DNA of 64,000 nucleotides from SG8-4 sp964598225. GTDB taxonomy: Bacteria; Planctomycetota; Phycisphaerae; Sedimentisphaerales; Anaerobacaceae. Made by a program: the position numbers and the translations under genes. The notes beneath the pieces were generated by a model. It made no database searches and was not told where the DNA came from. It saw nothing but the letters and a program-made list of their open reading frames with translations. Numbering within the stretch: position 1 is the stretch's first letter; every line of letters starts with the position of its first letter. Where the stretch lies: the NCBI GenBank assembly GCA_964598225.1, contig CAZRBG010000004.1, forward strand, positions 62,001 to 126,000. The letters are read 5' to 3'. Of the stretch, positions 1 through 8,357 are shown in pieces.

Positions 1-278
1 GCTGGCTTGACATGGGTTCTTTTGCCGCTTTGGCCGACATTATCAGCTCCGACGAGAACAACAACGTGGTAGTTGCGGGCCAGAGCGAGTTGTTTGACTG
101 CAAAAACAGCATAATAGTTACCGAAGACAAAGGTCATCTGATAGCAGCTATCGGGTTGGAAAACATGGTCGTTGCACACAGCCCGGACGCCACTCTTGTG
201 TGCCACATCGATCAGACGCAGCGCCTCAAGGATCTGCTCGATATGATAAAGGAGCACGGAGGGGATAAATTTCTTTAG
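1..278 (+). CDS. manC: Mannose-1-phosphate guanylyltransferase, C-terminal fragment
   Basis: The reading frame is open from base 3 and enters with W-L-D-M-G-S-F, which matches the conserved G-W-x-D-x-G-S-[FW] segment of sugar nucleotidyltransferases. About 91 C-terminal residues are present. They include the run of short beta-strand repeats (NNNVVVAGQSELFDCKNS, then ...VVAHSPDATLVCHID) typical of GDP-mannose pyrophosphorylases, which make GDP-mannose from mannose-1-phosphate and GTP for glycan synthesis. The start lies outside the window. The assignment to the mannose-specific branch rather than another NDP-sugar pyrophosphorylase is from remembered family sequences. ruvX follows 31 bp downstream on the same strand. 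Confidence 0.7.
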   Translation, partial: WLDMGSFAALADIISSDENNNVVVAGQSELFDCKNSIIVTEDKGHLIAAIGLENMVVAHSPDATLVCHIDQTQRLKDLLDMIKEHGGDKFL

Positions 279-309
279 AAAAGGGGTATCCGTCGCGATA
301 TAAGCGAAA

Positions 310-744
310 ATGCGGTATTTGGCGATAGATTACGGGGCTAAGCGCACCGGCCTTGCTATTTGTGACGCGGCCGAGACTATTGCTTCGCCCTTGAAGACCA
401 TCCACAGCCAAACAACGCTTCTAAGTCAGATAGTGGAAATCGTAGATGCCGAGCACATCGAGGCGGTTGTGCTCGGCTTGCCGCTGAATATGGACGGCTC
501 GGAAAGTGCTCAAACCCGTCTTGTTCGCAAGTTCTCCAGGCAGTTGGAGGTGGTTTTGCATGTTCCGGTTCTTTTGCAGGACGAGCGCCTGAGCAGTTAC
601 GGAGCGGAAGAGAGACTTGCGCCGGCCAATTTGACGAAAGGCAAGATGCGGGACCGAATTGATGCCGTGGCGGCTGCTGAAATCCTCGAAGCATTCCTTG
701 ATCGGAAGAGATCGGATCGATCGGATCAGGATCCGAGTACATGA
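310..744 (+). CDS. ruvX: RuvX/YqgF-family putative pre-16S rRNA nuclease / Holliday junction resolvase
   Basis: This 144-residue protein starts MRYLAIDYGAKRTGLAICD, the RNase H-like first strand with the catalytic Asp and the glycine loop of the YqgF family. V-V-L-G-L-P-L-N-M-D-G then matches the second conserved block, D-E-R-L-S-S supplies the acidic residue of the third, and D-R-I-D-A-V-A-A-A-E-I-L matches the C-terminal D-x-x-A-A block. The length is normal for the family (about 140). YqgF of E. coli matures the 5' end of 16S rRNA; resolvase activity has been proposed for others. The gene is just downstream of manC and upstream of rpsO; the Shine-Dalgarno is weak. Confidence 0.9.
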   Translation: MRYLAIDYGAKRTGLAICDAAETIASPLKTIHSQTTLLSQIVEIVDAEHIEAVVLGLPLNMDGSESAQTRLVRKFSRQLEVVLHVPVLLQDERLSSYGAEERLAPANLTKGKMRDRIDAVAAAEILEAFLDRKRSDRSDQDPST

Positions 745-945
745 TCGCACAGTGGCGGGCGATCTTGGACGGTTTATGCCTCCTGCCGCAATGTTCATCC
801 AGATTTCGCAACCTCGTGCAAATTCTTTGTTTTTGTACCGAAAAAGGCTTGCATACTACGAAATTTCGGATTAAAGTACTTAATTCGATTTAAGATGGTA
901 TTAGATGATTTATAGACGGCACAGTTGAAAGGACATATCGTAAAA

Positions 946-1212
946 ATGCTAACGAAGCAGGAAAAAGAGAAGATAATAGACGATTTCGAGGTGCACGAGG
1001 GCGATACGGGATCGCCGGAAGTGCAGATTGCTCTATTGACCAGGCGGATTAACGATCTTACCGCGCATCTCAAAACTCACACCAAGGATCACGCTTCGAG
1101 ACGCGGCCTGCTGAAGATGGTCGGCACGAGAACGGCATTGCTCAAGTACGTCAGGAACCAGGATGTTAAACGCTACCGGGAAATTATTTCCCGGCTCGGC
1201 TTACGCAAGTAA
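946..1212 (+). CDS. rpsO: 30S ribosomal protein S15
   Basis: S15 binds the central domain of 16S rRNA and helps form the platform of the small subunit. The protein carries the family signature H-E-G-D-T-G-S-P-E-V-Q-I-A-L-L-T-R-R-I, then H-x-K-D-x-x-S-R-R-G-L, and ends R-Y-x-x-x-I-x-R-L-G-L-R-K. I chose the ATG at 946 (88 aa, the usual length) over an in-frame TTG at 925, because the purine-rich AAAGGA at 928-933 sits about 12 bases ahead of it. The order rpsO-pnp is widely conserved in bacteria. About 200 bp of non-coding DNA precede it and presumably hold its promoter, but I could not fix one convincingly. Confidence 0.96.
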   Translation: MLTKQEKEKIIDDFEVHEGDTGSPEVQIALLTRRINDLTAHLKTHTKDHASRRGLLKMVGTRTALLKYVRNQDVKRYREIISRLGLRK

Positions 1213-1298
1213 ATTAAATACCAGAACACGAGTAACTCACCCTGCGACGGAGAGCCGGAGCCGAGTATCTCTTGCCGCAGAACCTACCGAGGTAATAT

Positions 1299-3431
1299 AT
1301 GACGGAATTTTGTAGAGTTGAAAGACAAGTTGGCGGCAGAACGCTGTCAATAGAGACGGGTAAGATCGCCAGACAGGCAGACGGAGCAGTAGTAGTACAA
1401 TACGGAGATACGGTAGTTCTTGTTTCGGCCGTAACGGCGCCGCCGAGGTTCGAAGATATCGATTTTTTCCCGCTTAGCGTCGAGTATCGCGAGAAACAAA
1501 GCGCGGCAGGCAAGTTTCCGGGCGGTTTCATAAAGCGAGAGGGAAGGCCGAGCACAAAGGAAACTCTCACGGCCAGACAAATTGACAGGCCTATCCGACC
1601 TCTCTTTCCGGATGGCTACTTCCAGGAAGTGCAAGTCATAGCGAACGTTTTGAGTGCGGACCGCGAAAACGATCCGGATGTCCTGGCGATGGTGGGCGCA
1701 AGCGCGGCTTTGACAATCAGCAAAATACCGTTTCTCGGTCCGACGGGCGCCTGCAGGATGGGTAGAGTCAACGGTGAATTTGTCGTCAATCCTACGCACA
1801 AACAGCTCGCAGACGGCGACCTGAGCCTGCTTCTCGGCGGCCGTAAAGAGGCAATGAATATGATCGAGGTCGGAGCGAAAGCGATGCCGGAGAACGTTAT
1901 CGCCGATGCTATTGCCGAAGCGCAGAAAACCGTTAGGGTGGTCTGTGAAATGATCGAGGAACTCTGCGAGAAAGTCGGTGTTGAAAAAGAAGCACCGCTC
2001 GTGGAAACTGATGAAGATCTCGAGTCAAAGATCTACTCCCAGATATCTGACAAACTTTACGAACTAAAGCAATTACCGGTCAAGCAGGAGCGTAATACGG
2101 CGGTCAAGGAGCTGTTCGAGCAGGTAACCGAGGAGTACTGCCCCAAGGACCAGCACGGGACCGGCACGGGGCCAGGCAAAGCTTTGGTCAAGAGAATCCT
2201 CGAGAAAGTAGAAGGCCGAGTCGTCAAGAGATTGCTCCTGGAAGGCAAGAGAAGTGACGGCAGAGCTTACGGCGACATACGTCCGATTAGCTGCGAAGTT
2301 GGTATTTTGCCCAGAACGCATGGTTCGGCGTTGTTTACGCGGGGAGAGACCCAGGCGCTGGTAAGCGTCACTCTCGGGACCATAAGAGATGCTCAGATCA
2401 TAGACGGCCTGTTAGACGAATACGCCCAGAACTTCACACTGCATTACAATTTCCCGCCGTTCTCAGTCGGCGAGGTCAGACCTATCCGTGGGGTCGGCCG
2501 AAGAGAAATAGGCCATGGAGCCCTGGCGGAAAAGGCCCTGGAGGCTGTGAGACCCGCGGACGACGAATTTGCCTATACCGTCAGGGTAGTTTCCGATATT
2601 ACCGAGTCTAACGGCTCGAGTTCTATGGCTTCCGTATGCGGGGGCTCACTGGCTTTGGCCGATGCCGGCGTCCCTATGAAAAACTCGGTAGCCGGGATAT
2701 CAATCGGCATGATTAGCGATGGAAAAGGCCGGCATGAGCTCCTGACCGACATCATCGGCGAGGAAGACCATTACGGCGAAATGGACTTCAAGGTTGCCGG
2801 TACCGTTGACGGTATTACCGCGATACAGCTCGACATCAAGGCTGAGGGGCTGGCCCATAATATCATGGTCCAGGCTCTCGAGCGGGCAAAGTCCGCACGA
2901 CTGGAGATTCTCGGGAAGATGGCCGCGGCGATCAGCGAGCCCAGATCGGAACTGAGCGTCTATGCACCTAAGCTGCTGAGCATAGAAATCGACCCCGAGC
3001 TGATCGGCAAGGTAATAGGCCCGGGCGGCAAGATGATCAAGAGCATTCAGGAAGAGACCGACACCTCTATCGAGATCGAAGAAGACGGCACCATCTATAT
3101 AAGTTGCCTCGGCGGCGACGGTCACCTGAAGGCAAAAGAGATGATCGAGGCGCTTACTGAGCCGCCGGAAGTGGGGCGGATATACGAAAACGCCAAGGTG
3201 GTCTCGGTCAAGGATTTCGGCGTGTTTGTGGAAATCGTGCCGGGTGTCGAAGGTTTGTGTCACATAAGCGAGTTGAGCGAAGGCTACGTCAAGAATGTCG
3301 AGGATGTTTGCAAGACGGGCGACCTTATAACGGTTAAGCTGATACTGATCGACGACCAGGGCAGGCTGAAGCTCTCGCGGAAAGCCGCCCTCGCTGAAAA
3401 GAAAAAAAGCGAAAAGGCAGAGGAAAAATAA
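1299..3431 (+). CDS. pnp: Polyribonucleotide nucleotidyltransferase (PNPase)
   Basis: PNPase is the phosphorolytic 3'-5' exoribonuclease of the RNA degradosome. At 710 aa it has the usual length and domain order: two RNase PH folds (the first from about residue 10, the second from about 315 with G-K-R-S-D-G-R and L-F-T-R-G-E-T-Q-A), a KH domain near 560-620 (I-G-K-V-I-G-P-G-G-K-M-I-K) and an S1 RNA-binding domain near 624-693 (D-F-G-V-F-V-E-I-V-P-G-V-E-G-L-C-H-I-S-E). The ATG at 1299 is preceded by GAGGT at 1289-1293. The gene lies 86 bp after rpsO and its stop codon touches the start of the sensor kinase gene. Confidence 0.97.
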   Translation: MTEFCRVERQVGGRTLSIETGKIARQADGAVVVQYGDTVVLVSAVTAPPRFEDIDFFPLSVEYREKQSAAGKFPGGFIKREGRPSTKETLTARQIDRPIRPLFPDGYFQEVQVIANVLSADRENDPDVLAMVGASAALTISKIPFLGPTGACRMGRVNGEFVVNPTHKQLADGDLSLLLGGRKEAMNMIEVGAKAMPENVIADAIAEAQKTVRVVCEMIEELCEKVGVEKEAPLVETDEDLESKIYSQISDKLYELKQLPVKQERNTAVKELFEQVTEEYCPKDQHGTGTGPGKALVKRILEKVEGRVVKRLLLEGKRSDGRAYGDIRPISCEVGILPRTHGSALFTRGETQALVSVTLGTIRDAQIIDGLLDEYAQNFTLHYNFPPFSVGEVRPIRGVGRREIGHGALAEKALEAVRPADDEFAYTVRVVSDITESNGSSSMASVCGGSLALADAGVPMKNSVAGISIGMISDGKGRHELLTDIIGEEDHYGEMDFKVAGTVDGITAIQLDIKAEGLAHNIMVQALERAKSARLEILGKMAAAISEPRSELSVYAPKLLSIEIDPELIGKVIGPGGKMIKSIQEETDTSIEIEEDGTIYISCLGGDGHLKAKEMIEALTEPPEVGRIYENAKVVSVKDFGVFVEIVPGVEGLCHISELSEGYVKNVEDVCKTGDLITVKLILIDDQGRLKLSRKAALAEKKKSEKAEEK

Positions 3432-4250
3432 GTGGTTCAGTTTGTTGGCGGCTTTGTTGTTGGCTTACTGACTGTTGCTGTGCTGTTTTTGCGTAAAAAA
3501 GCCACCGGAACTAAAGAACGAGCGGGTAGTCACCGGGAGCAGCTTGAGGAACTCAGCAAGTTGACCGGAGGGCTTGCCCACGAGATCAAAAACCCTCTCT
3601 CTACCGTCAAGATAAACCTGAAACTGGTTGCTGAAGATCTGGAAGACTTTAAGCGGCTTGACTCAAGTGGATCCGATGTGAACAGAGATGATGGCAAACT
3701 GACGAGAGCGATGAGGAAACTGACGGTCATTGAAAAAGAAACTGATAGACTCGAGCAGATACTCGAAGGTTTCCTACACTATGTGGGCAGACCCGATCTG
3801 CAGTTTACGACCGTTGATATTAACGAAGTCGTCGGGGACATGATTGATTTTTATTCACCTCAGGCGCAGAGCCATGCGGTTACCATTCGCCAGAATCTTT
3901 ATAACGACCCGCTTGTTTGCAAAATCGACGTTGATATGATAAAACAAGTTTTGTTGAACCTCTTTATTAACGCTCAGCAGGCGATGAGCGGTGGTGGAGA
4001 GTTGATCGTGAGAACCGACAGGCGGGAAAAGAAAGCTGTCATTGAAATCAGCGACACCGGTACTGGCATTCCGGCGGATAAGGTCGAGCACATTTTTGAC
4101 GCCTATTATACGTCGCGTAGTCAGGGTAGCGGACTGGGTTTGCCGACGGCAAAGAAGATTGTCGAGGCGCACGATGGTTCCATAACTGTTAGCAGTGAGA
4201 TGAACAAGGGTACTGCATTTGTAATAAGACTCCCTTTATGCGAGAAGTGA
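3432..4250 (+). CDS. Membrane-anchored sensor histidine kinase, NtrB-like
   Basis: This 272-aa protein starts with GTG immediately after the pnp stop; GAGGAAAAA inside the pnp end acts as ribosome binding site. Residues 3-20 form a single membrane segment. There is no recognisable periplasmic or PAS sensor domain. The dimerisation/phosphoacceptor helix holds H50 in L-A-H-E-I-K-N-P-L-S-T, followed by the ATPase with the N box (L-L-N-L-F-I-N-A-Q-Q-A-M), G1 (D-T-G-T-G-I-P) and G2 (G-S-G-L-G-L-P-T-A). This architecture matches small NtrB/AtoS-type kinases, which phosphorylate sigma-54 activators. The next gene, 10 bp away, encodes such an activator, so the two form a pair. The signal sensed is unknown. 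Confidence 0.92.
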   Translation: MVQFVGGFVVGLLTVAVLFLRKKATGTKERAGSHREQLEELSKLTGGLAHEIKNPLSTVKINLKLVAEDLEDFKRLDSSGSDVNRDDGKLTRAMRKLTVIEKETDRLEQILEGFLHYVGRPDLQFTTVDINEVVGDMIDFYSPQAQSHAVTIRQNLYNDPLVCKIDVDMIKQVLLNLFINAQQAMSGGGELIVRTDRREKKAVIEISDTGTGIPADKVEHIFDAYYTSRSQGSGLGLPTAKKIVEAHDGSITVSSEMNKGTAFVIRLPLCEK

Positions 4251-4260
4251 GGTCACTGTT

Positions 4261-5631
4261 TTGGCTCAGAAGACGGGTGTAATTCTGGTTGTTGACGATG
4301 AACGCGATCATGCCGACGGGATTGTGGAGTCGCTCGAAAAACAGTGCGACAAAGCGATCGCGGTTTACAGCGGTGAAGATGCCCTGGAGATACTGCGGAG
4401 CAGACAGATAGACGTCGCGGTGACCGATCTTAAACTCGGCGGCGACACCAGTGGACTGACGGTTCTGACCGAGGCGAAAAAATACGACATAGCAACAGAA
4501 GTCATCCTGATAACAGCTTATGCAACTATCGATACCTGCAAGGAAGCTTTGAAGCTTGGGGCGTACGATTATTTAGTTAAGCCGATCGACATCGGCCAGT
4601 TGCGCACGCTTGTAGCCCGGGCCGCTGAAAAGTCGGCGACGGCCCATGCCCGTCAGGCCGACGAACGGCAAGTGAATAAAGAAGGCTTTGTATTCGAGGG
4701 TGTCTTGGGAAAGAGCCCGGGGATGCAGGGTGTATTCGAGGTTATAAAACGAGTTGCACCCACCAATATATCCGTTCTTATCGAAGGGCAATCAGGAACG
4801 GGCAAGGATTTGCTCGCCAGGGCGATTCACGACAACTCGCAACGATGGGATAAGCCTTTTAAGCCCGTCAACTGTGCAGGATTGAGCGAAACTCTGCTTG
4901 AGAGTGAGCTTTTCGGCCACGTAGCAGGCGCTTTCACCGGCGCTTCAAGTGACAGGAAGGGCCTCTTTGAAGTTGCCGATAAGGGGACGCTGTTCCTGGA
5001 TGAAATCGGCGATATGGCGCCGAATTCCCAAGCCAAGTTGTTGCGGGTTATCGAGGACGGCGTGATAATACCCGTCGGATCGAATAAGCAGACCGTTGTC
5101 GATGTCAGGATTATCAGTGCTTCAAACCAGAACCTGCCGGAATTAATAGAAGAGAGGAAATTCAGGCAGGATCTGTACTTTCGGATCAAGGGAGTGAATA
5201 TCTCGCTGCCGCCGCTCCGTGACAGACTGGAGGATCTGCCCGAACTCGTGGACTATTTTCTCAAGGAGGCCACTGGGGAAACCGGCTCTAAAATTATGGG
5301 AATTACCGATGCGGCAATGGATGCTCTGAAGAAATACGACTGGCCCGGCAACATCCGTCAGCTCAGGAACACGATCAGAACAATGGTGGTCATGTGCGAT
5401 CGGGATCGGCTCGACGTGCAGGATATTCCTCCCGAGATAACACAAAGACGACAGCTCATTGCCGGCAGCCGCGCAACAGCGGAACTTGGCGATGTCTCAT
5501 TGGATGAGCTGGAAAAAAAGGCGATCGAAGAGACATTGGCAAAGACGCACGGCAACAGAGAAAAGACGGCAAAAATCCTGGGCATCGGCGAAAGAACCCT
5601 CTACCGCAAAATCAAAGAATATAATCTCTGA
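4261..5631 (+). CDS. Sigma-54-dependent response regulator, NtrC family
   Basis: The 456-aa protein has three domains in order: a receiver (residues 5-120, phosphoacceptor D56 in V-T-D-L-K-L-G), an AAA+ sigma-54 interaction domain (about 145-385; Walker A G-Q-S-G-T-G-K-D near 176, the sigma-54-contacting G-A-F-T-G-A near 222, Walker B L-F-L-D-E-I-G), and a Fis-type helix-turn-helix at the C-terminus (R-E-K-T-A-K-I-L-G-I-G-E-R-T-L-Y-R-K). Such proteins drive open-complex formation at sigma-54 promoters when phosphorylated. The start appears to be TTG at 4261 with GAGGT at 4249-4253. It is the evident partner of the kinase gene upstream. No -24/-12 promoter is obvious nearby, so the targets are not identified. 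Confidence 0.94.
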   Translation: MAQKTGVILVVDDERDHADGIVESLEKQCDKAIAVYSGEDALEILRSRQIDVAVTDLKLGGDTSGLTVLTEAKKYDIATEVILITAYATIDTCKEALKLGAYDYLVKPIDIGQLRTLVARAAEKSATAHARQADERQVNKEGFVFEGVLGKSPGMQGVFEVIKRVAPTNISVLIEGQSGTGKDLLARAIHDNSQRWDKPFKPVNCAGLSETLLESELFGHVAGAFTGASSDRKGLFEVADKGTLFLDEIGDMAPNSQAKLLRVIEDGVIIPVGSNKQTVVDVRIISASNQNLPELIEERKFRQDLYFRIKGVNISLPPLRDRLEDLPELVDYFLKEATGETGSKIMGITDAAMDALKKYDWPGNIRQLRNTIRTMVVMCDRDRLDVQDIPPEITQRRQLIAGSRATAELGDVSLDELEKKAIEETLAKTHGNREKTAKILGIGERTLYRKIKEYNL

Positions 5632-5781
5632 ATCACGCTCATCGTTCGGCTTTTGAATACTTAAGACACAGTCACGCAGAGGATAGATTCACTTCAATAG
5701 CAGCTTTTTCTTGTTACTCAATCCTGGTTGTGTTAATATATGTATGGATGTTTTGAATACTCTACCAAGAGGTCTAATGAA

Positions 5782-5961
5782 ATGAGCATTATCAAAGAGG
5801 AAGCAAAAAAAATCATCGACAAATTGCCAGATCAAGCGACGTGGGATGACATTATGTATGAGTTTTATGTCAAAACGAAGCTTGCGAACGCCTTCAAAGC
5901 AGCCGAAGAAGGCCGCGTCGTTCCACACGAGAAAGTTAAAAAAAGGCTTCTTGCGGAATGA
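5782..5961 (+). CDS. Small antitoxin-like protein of a ParE-type module
   Basis: This 59-aa acidic and basic helical protein is encoded directly ahead of a ParE/RelE-fold toxin gene, overlapping it by 4 bases (ATGA), which is the classic antitoxin-toxin arrangement. The sequence runs E-E-A-K-K-I-I-D-K-L-P-D-Q-A-T-W-D-D-I-M-Y, then a helical stretch, and ends E-E-G-R-V-V-P-H-E-K-V-K-K. I recall the same layout in many uncharacterised small proteins that precede ParE toxins. I chose ATG at 5782 with AGAGGTC about 8 bases upstream rather than the first in-frame ATG at 5740. No DNA-binding domain of a named family can be assigned with confidence. Confidence 0.75.
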   Translation: MSIIKEEAKKIIDKLPDQATWDDIMYEFYVKTKLANAFKAAEEGRVVPHEKVKKRLLAE

Positions 5962-6266
5962 AGATTGAATGGACTGAACCAGCCTCGCTGGATCTAGAGA
6001 GCATTAGGGATTACATAAGTAGGGATTCGGAGTATTATGCGACTCGATTTGTCGAAAGAGTTATTCAATCTGTAGAAACTCTTAACGAACTTCCAAGAAT
6101 TGGACGGCACGTACCGGAATCAGAAGACATGAATGTAAGGGAACTTCTGTTCCAGAATTATCGAATCTTTTACCGTGTGGAGCCAGAACGTATTTTGATC
6201 CTTGCTGTAATCCATGGTGCCAGGGATTTGGGGCAATCACAAACAAAACCTTGGGATGCTATATAG
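5958..6266 (+). CDS. ParE/RelE-superfamily toxin
   Basis: The 102-aa protein shows the plasmid-stabilisation/ParE fold signature. It starts M-K-I-E-W-T-E-P-A-S-L-D-L-E-S-I-R-D-Y-I, continues with E-T-L-N-E-L-P-R-I-G-R-H-V-P-E, then R-E-L-L-F-Q-N-Y-R-I-F-Y-R-V, and closes with I-L-A-V-I-H-G-A-R-D-L. ParE-like members poison DNA gyrase and RelE-like members cleave mRNA on the ribosome; the sequence alone does not say which applies. It overlaps the antitoxin gene by 4 bases, so the two are translationally coupled. Full length, no frameshift. The codon usage and lower GC of 5.75-6.25 kb compared with pnp suggest acquisition, by eye only. Confidence 0.88.
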   Translation: MKIEWTEPASLDLESIRDYISRDSEYYATRFVERVIQSVETLNELPRIGRHVPESEDMNVRELLFQNYRIFYRVEPERILILAVIHGARDLGQSQTKPWDAI

Positions 6267-6373
6267 ACACTTGTCTGCCGTGGGCAAAATCGGTTGAGGT
6301 TGCGCGGGCAATCCGCTTTGCTATTGATATCTGAGATGGAACATTGACCGTAGTCGGCGCCTGCCGCGAAAGG

Positions 6374-7003
6374 CTAACGGCGCCCGGGTGGTAGTTGGTC
6401 GAGGACTGGATTTTTCCACAATCCTTTCTCGCTGCTGCGGGCGCCGGCTTCCAACTGCTGGTACTTATTATAGAAACTATGACGAGAGCGGCGGTATACC
6501 CGGCCGTAACCTTCGCGAAGCAAAACTTCATTCAGGAACCGGCCGTCCGGCAATTTGATATAAGCGAGGAGCCTGCCGTATTTTCCTCTGGTCGGTCCGG
6601 GGCTGTCCAGGTAGACGGTAACGGTTTTGCCGAGGGTCGCCTGCTTCGTGAATGTTGTGGCTTCTGAGGCGAAATGCATTGGTGCTGAATCTTTGCCTCC
6701 CGTCTCCGGGGTGTCTATTCCGAGCAACCTTATTCGCGTGTATTCTCGGCGACCGTCGGGGGCTTTGATATCAATTGTGTCCCCATCGACGATATTCCCA
6801 ACGATGAATTGCTTGCCGTGATAATCTGTGTGGTCGAGGAGATTTGTTTGCTCACCAGCGACGGTTCTTGAATAACGTCGGCGAAGGGCCAGACTGTTAT
6901 CAAACCAAACAAGCAGTACAAATGCTAACAGGCACAGAACGATCAGCCCTGTCTTGCGGCGTTTGCTCATTGCCAGGACGATTTTGTCATCTTTCCGCGC
7001 CAT
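6374..7003 (-). CDS. Staphylococcal-nuclease-like (SNase) protein, membrane-anchored or exported
   Basis: The 209-aa protein has a hydrophobic segment at residues 18-36 (T-G-L-I-V-L-C-L-L-A-F-V-L-L-V-W-F) and then an SNase domain: V-D-G-D-T-I-D-I, T-R-I-R-L-L-G-I-D-T-P-E-T (strand with the catalytic Arg and Asp), V-Y-L-D-S-P-G-P-T-R-G-K-Y-G-R-L-L-A-Y-I, then L-N-E-V-L-L-R-E-G-Y-G-R-V-Y. These proteins are calcium-dependent phosphodiesterases acting outside the cytoplasm. It lies 27 bp downstream of lysC on the same strand, so it may be the last gene of the hom-lysC operon, though its function gives no reason for that. The start could also be the Met at 6970. Confidence 0.88.
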   Translation of the reverse strand: MARKDDKIVLAMSKRRKTGLIVLCLLAFVLLVWFDNSLALRRRYSRTVAGEQTNLLDHTDYHGKQFIVGNIVDGDTIDIKAPDGRREYTRIRLLGIDTPETGGKDSAPMHFASEATTFTKQATLGKTVTVYLDSPGPTRGKYGRLLAYIKLPDGRFLNEVLLREGYGRVYRRSRHSFYNKYQQLEAGARSSEKGLWKNPVLDQLPPGRR

Positions 7004-7030
7004 TTGGATGTCGGCAATTAACGGTCCCGA

Positions 7031-8266
7031 TCATTCACTGCGCTGCACAGCGGATTTGTCCAGTTCGAATACAGTACAGACGGCTTGGAGGGCTTTCTCA
7101 GCTTGGCCCTCATCCACCGCGCAACTAATACGAATTTCGCTGGTCGTAATAGAATCGATATTAACCTTGGTCTTGGCCAAAGCATCGAACATTTTCTCGG
7201 CGACTCCATAGTGACTTCTCATGCCGACACCGACCACAGAGACCTCGGCAATATCGTCGCGTACGAAAACGTTCTCGCAATTGATTTCGCTTTTCATCTG
7301 TTCTACAGCTTCTTTCGTGGCGTCCAGATCGGAAATGTCAATCATGAAAGACAGGTTGGCCTTTTCATCACTGACTTCCGTTTGAATAATGTCATTAACA
7401 ACCACCTTTGCTCTTGCCAGATGAGCAAATACCTTCGCCGCGTTGCCCGGAGCATTGTCTACGCCGACAAGGCCTATTTTGGCTAAATTTCTTTGTATTG
7501 TTGCACCTGAAACCACTACACCTTCCATCTGAGGCACCTCGTGTGTAATTATTGTTCCGTCTGTTTGTTCGGCGCTGCTTCTGACGTGGATCTCGACGTC
7601 GTATTTCTTGCCGCACTCGATGGCTCGCGGATGCATTACTCCCGCTCCGAAGCTCGCAAGCTCAAGCATCTCGTCGTAAGAAATATGCTCGAGTTTGACT
7701 GCATTTGCAAATATTCCCGGATCGGCGCTGTATATCCCATTGACATCGGTGTAAATCTCACAGCGATCAGCCTCAAGGGCTGCTGCGATGGCAACCGCTG
7801 TCGTATCGGAGCCGCCGCGACCGAGCGTGGTGATATTCTCATTCTCATCTATGCCCTGGAAACCGGCGACAATCACAACCTTGCCCTGTTCCAGATGTTT
7901 GTGAATCCTGTCGGCTCCGATGCTTTGTATACGCGCCTTTGTGTGCATGCTGTCGGTCATCATGCGGATTTGTCCGCCGGTCATGCTTATGGCGTCGTAG
8001 CCCAGGGCTTCGAGCGCCATGGCGAACAACGAAACCGATTGTTGTTCGCCGGTGCTAAGCAATTGATCCATTTCGCGGCGCGGAGGGTTGGGATTGAGTT
8101 CCAGCGCGTCGGCCACCAGCCGGTCGGTCTGTTTGCCTCTGGCCGAGGCGATCACCACGACTCCGTAGCCGTCTTTTACGGTTGCGATCACCCTCTCGGC
8201 GGCGCGTTTGATTTTTTCAGCATCCGCCAGAGACGTGCCGCCGAACTTCTGAACCATTATCTTCAT
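7031..8266 (-). CDS. lysC: Aspartate kinase
   Basis: Aspartate kinase phosphorylates L-aspartate and opens the lysine, methionine and threonine pathways. The protein begins MKIMVQKFGGTSLADAEKI, the family-specific phosphate-binding start, and shows L-L-S-T-G-E-Q-Q-S-V-S-L, T-T-L-G-R-G-G-S-D-T-T-A-V and E-I-Y-T-D-V-N-G-I-Y-S-A-D-P. Two ACT domains follow at the C-terminus, the usual site of feedback inhibition by lysine or threonine. I chose ATG at 8266 (411 aa, with CGGGAG five bases upstream) over an in-frame ATG at 8293 that lacks a ribosome site. It is third in the hom - mutase-like - lysC series, which are all minus-strand. Confidence 0.96.
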   Translation of the reverse strand: MKIMVQKFGGTSLADAEKIKRAAERVIATVKDGYGVVVIASARGKQTDRLVADALELNPNPPRREMDQLLSTGEQQSVSLFAMALEALGYDAISMTGGQIRMMTDSMHTKARIQSIGADRIHKHLEQGKVVIVAGFQGIDENENITTLGRGGSDTTAVAIAAALEADRCEIYTDVNGIYSADPGIFANAVKLEHISYDEMLELASFGAGVMHPRAIECGKKYDVEIHVRSSAEQTDGTIITHEVPQMEGVVVSGATIQRNLAKIGLVGVDNAPGNAAKVFAHLARAKVVVNDIIQTEVSDEKANLSFMIDISDLDATKEAVEQMKSEINCENVFVRDDIAEVSVVGVGMRSHYGVAEKMFDALAKTKVNIDSITTSEIRISCAVDEGQAEKALQAVCTVFELDKSAVQRSE

Positions 8267-8357
8267 TGTGCTCCCGTTCAAATACTCCACCATCCGGTGT
8301 TATATGGCCTAAAATTTCGCAGTCTTCTAACTGATTCGGCTGTGAATGTCAAGCTCT

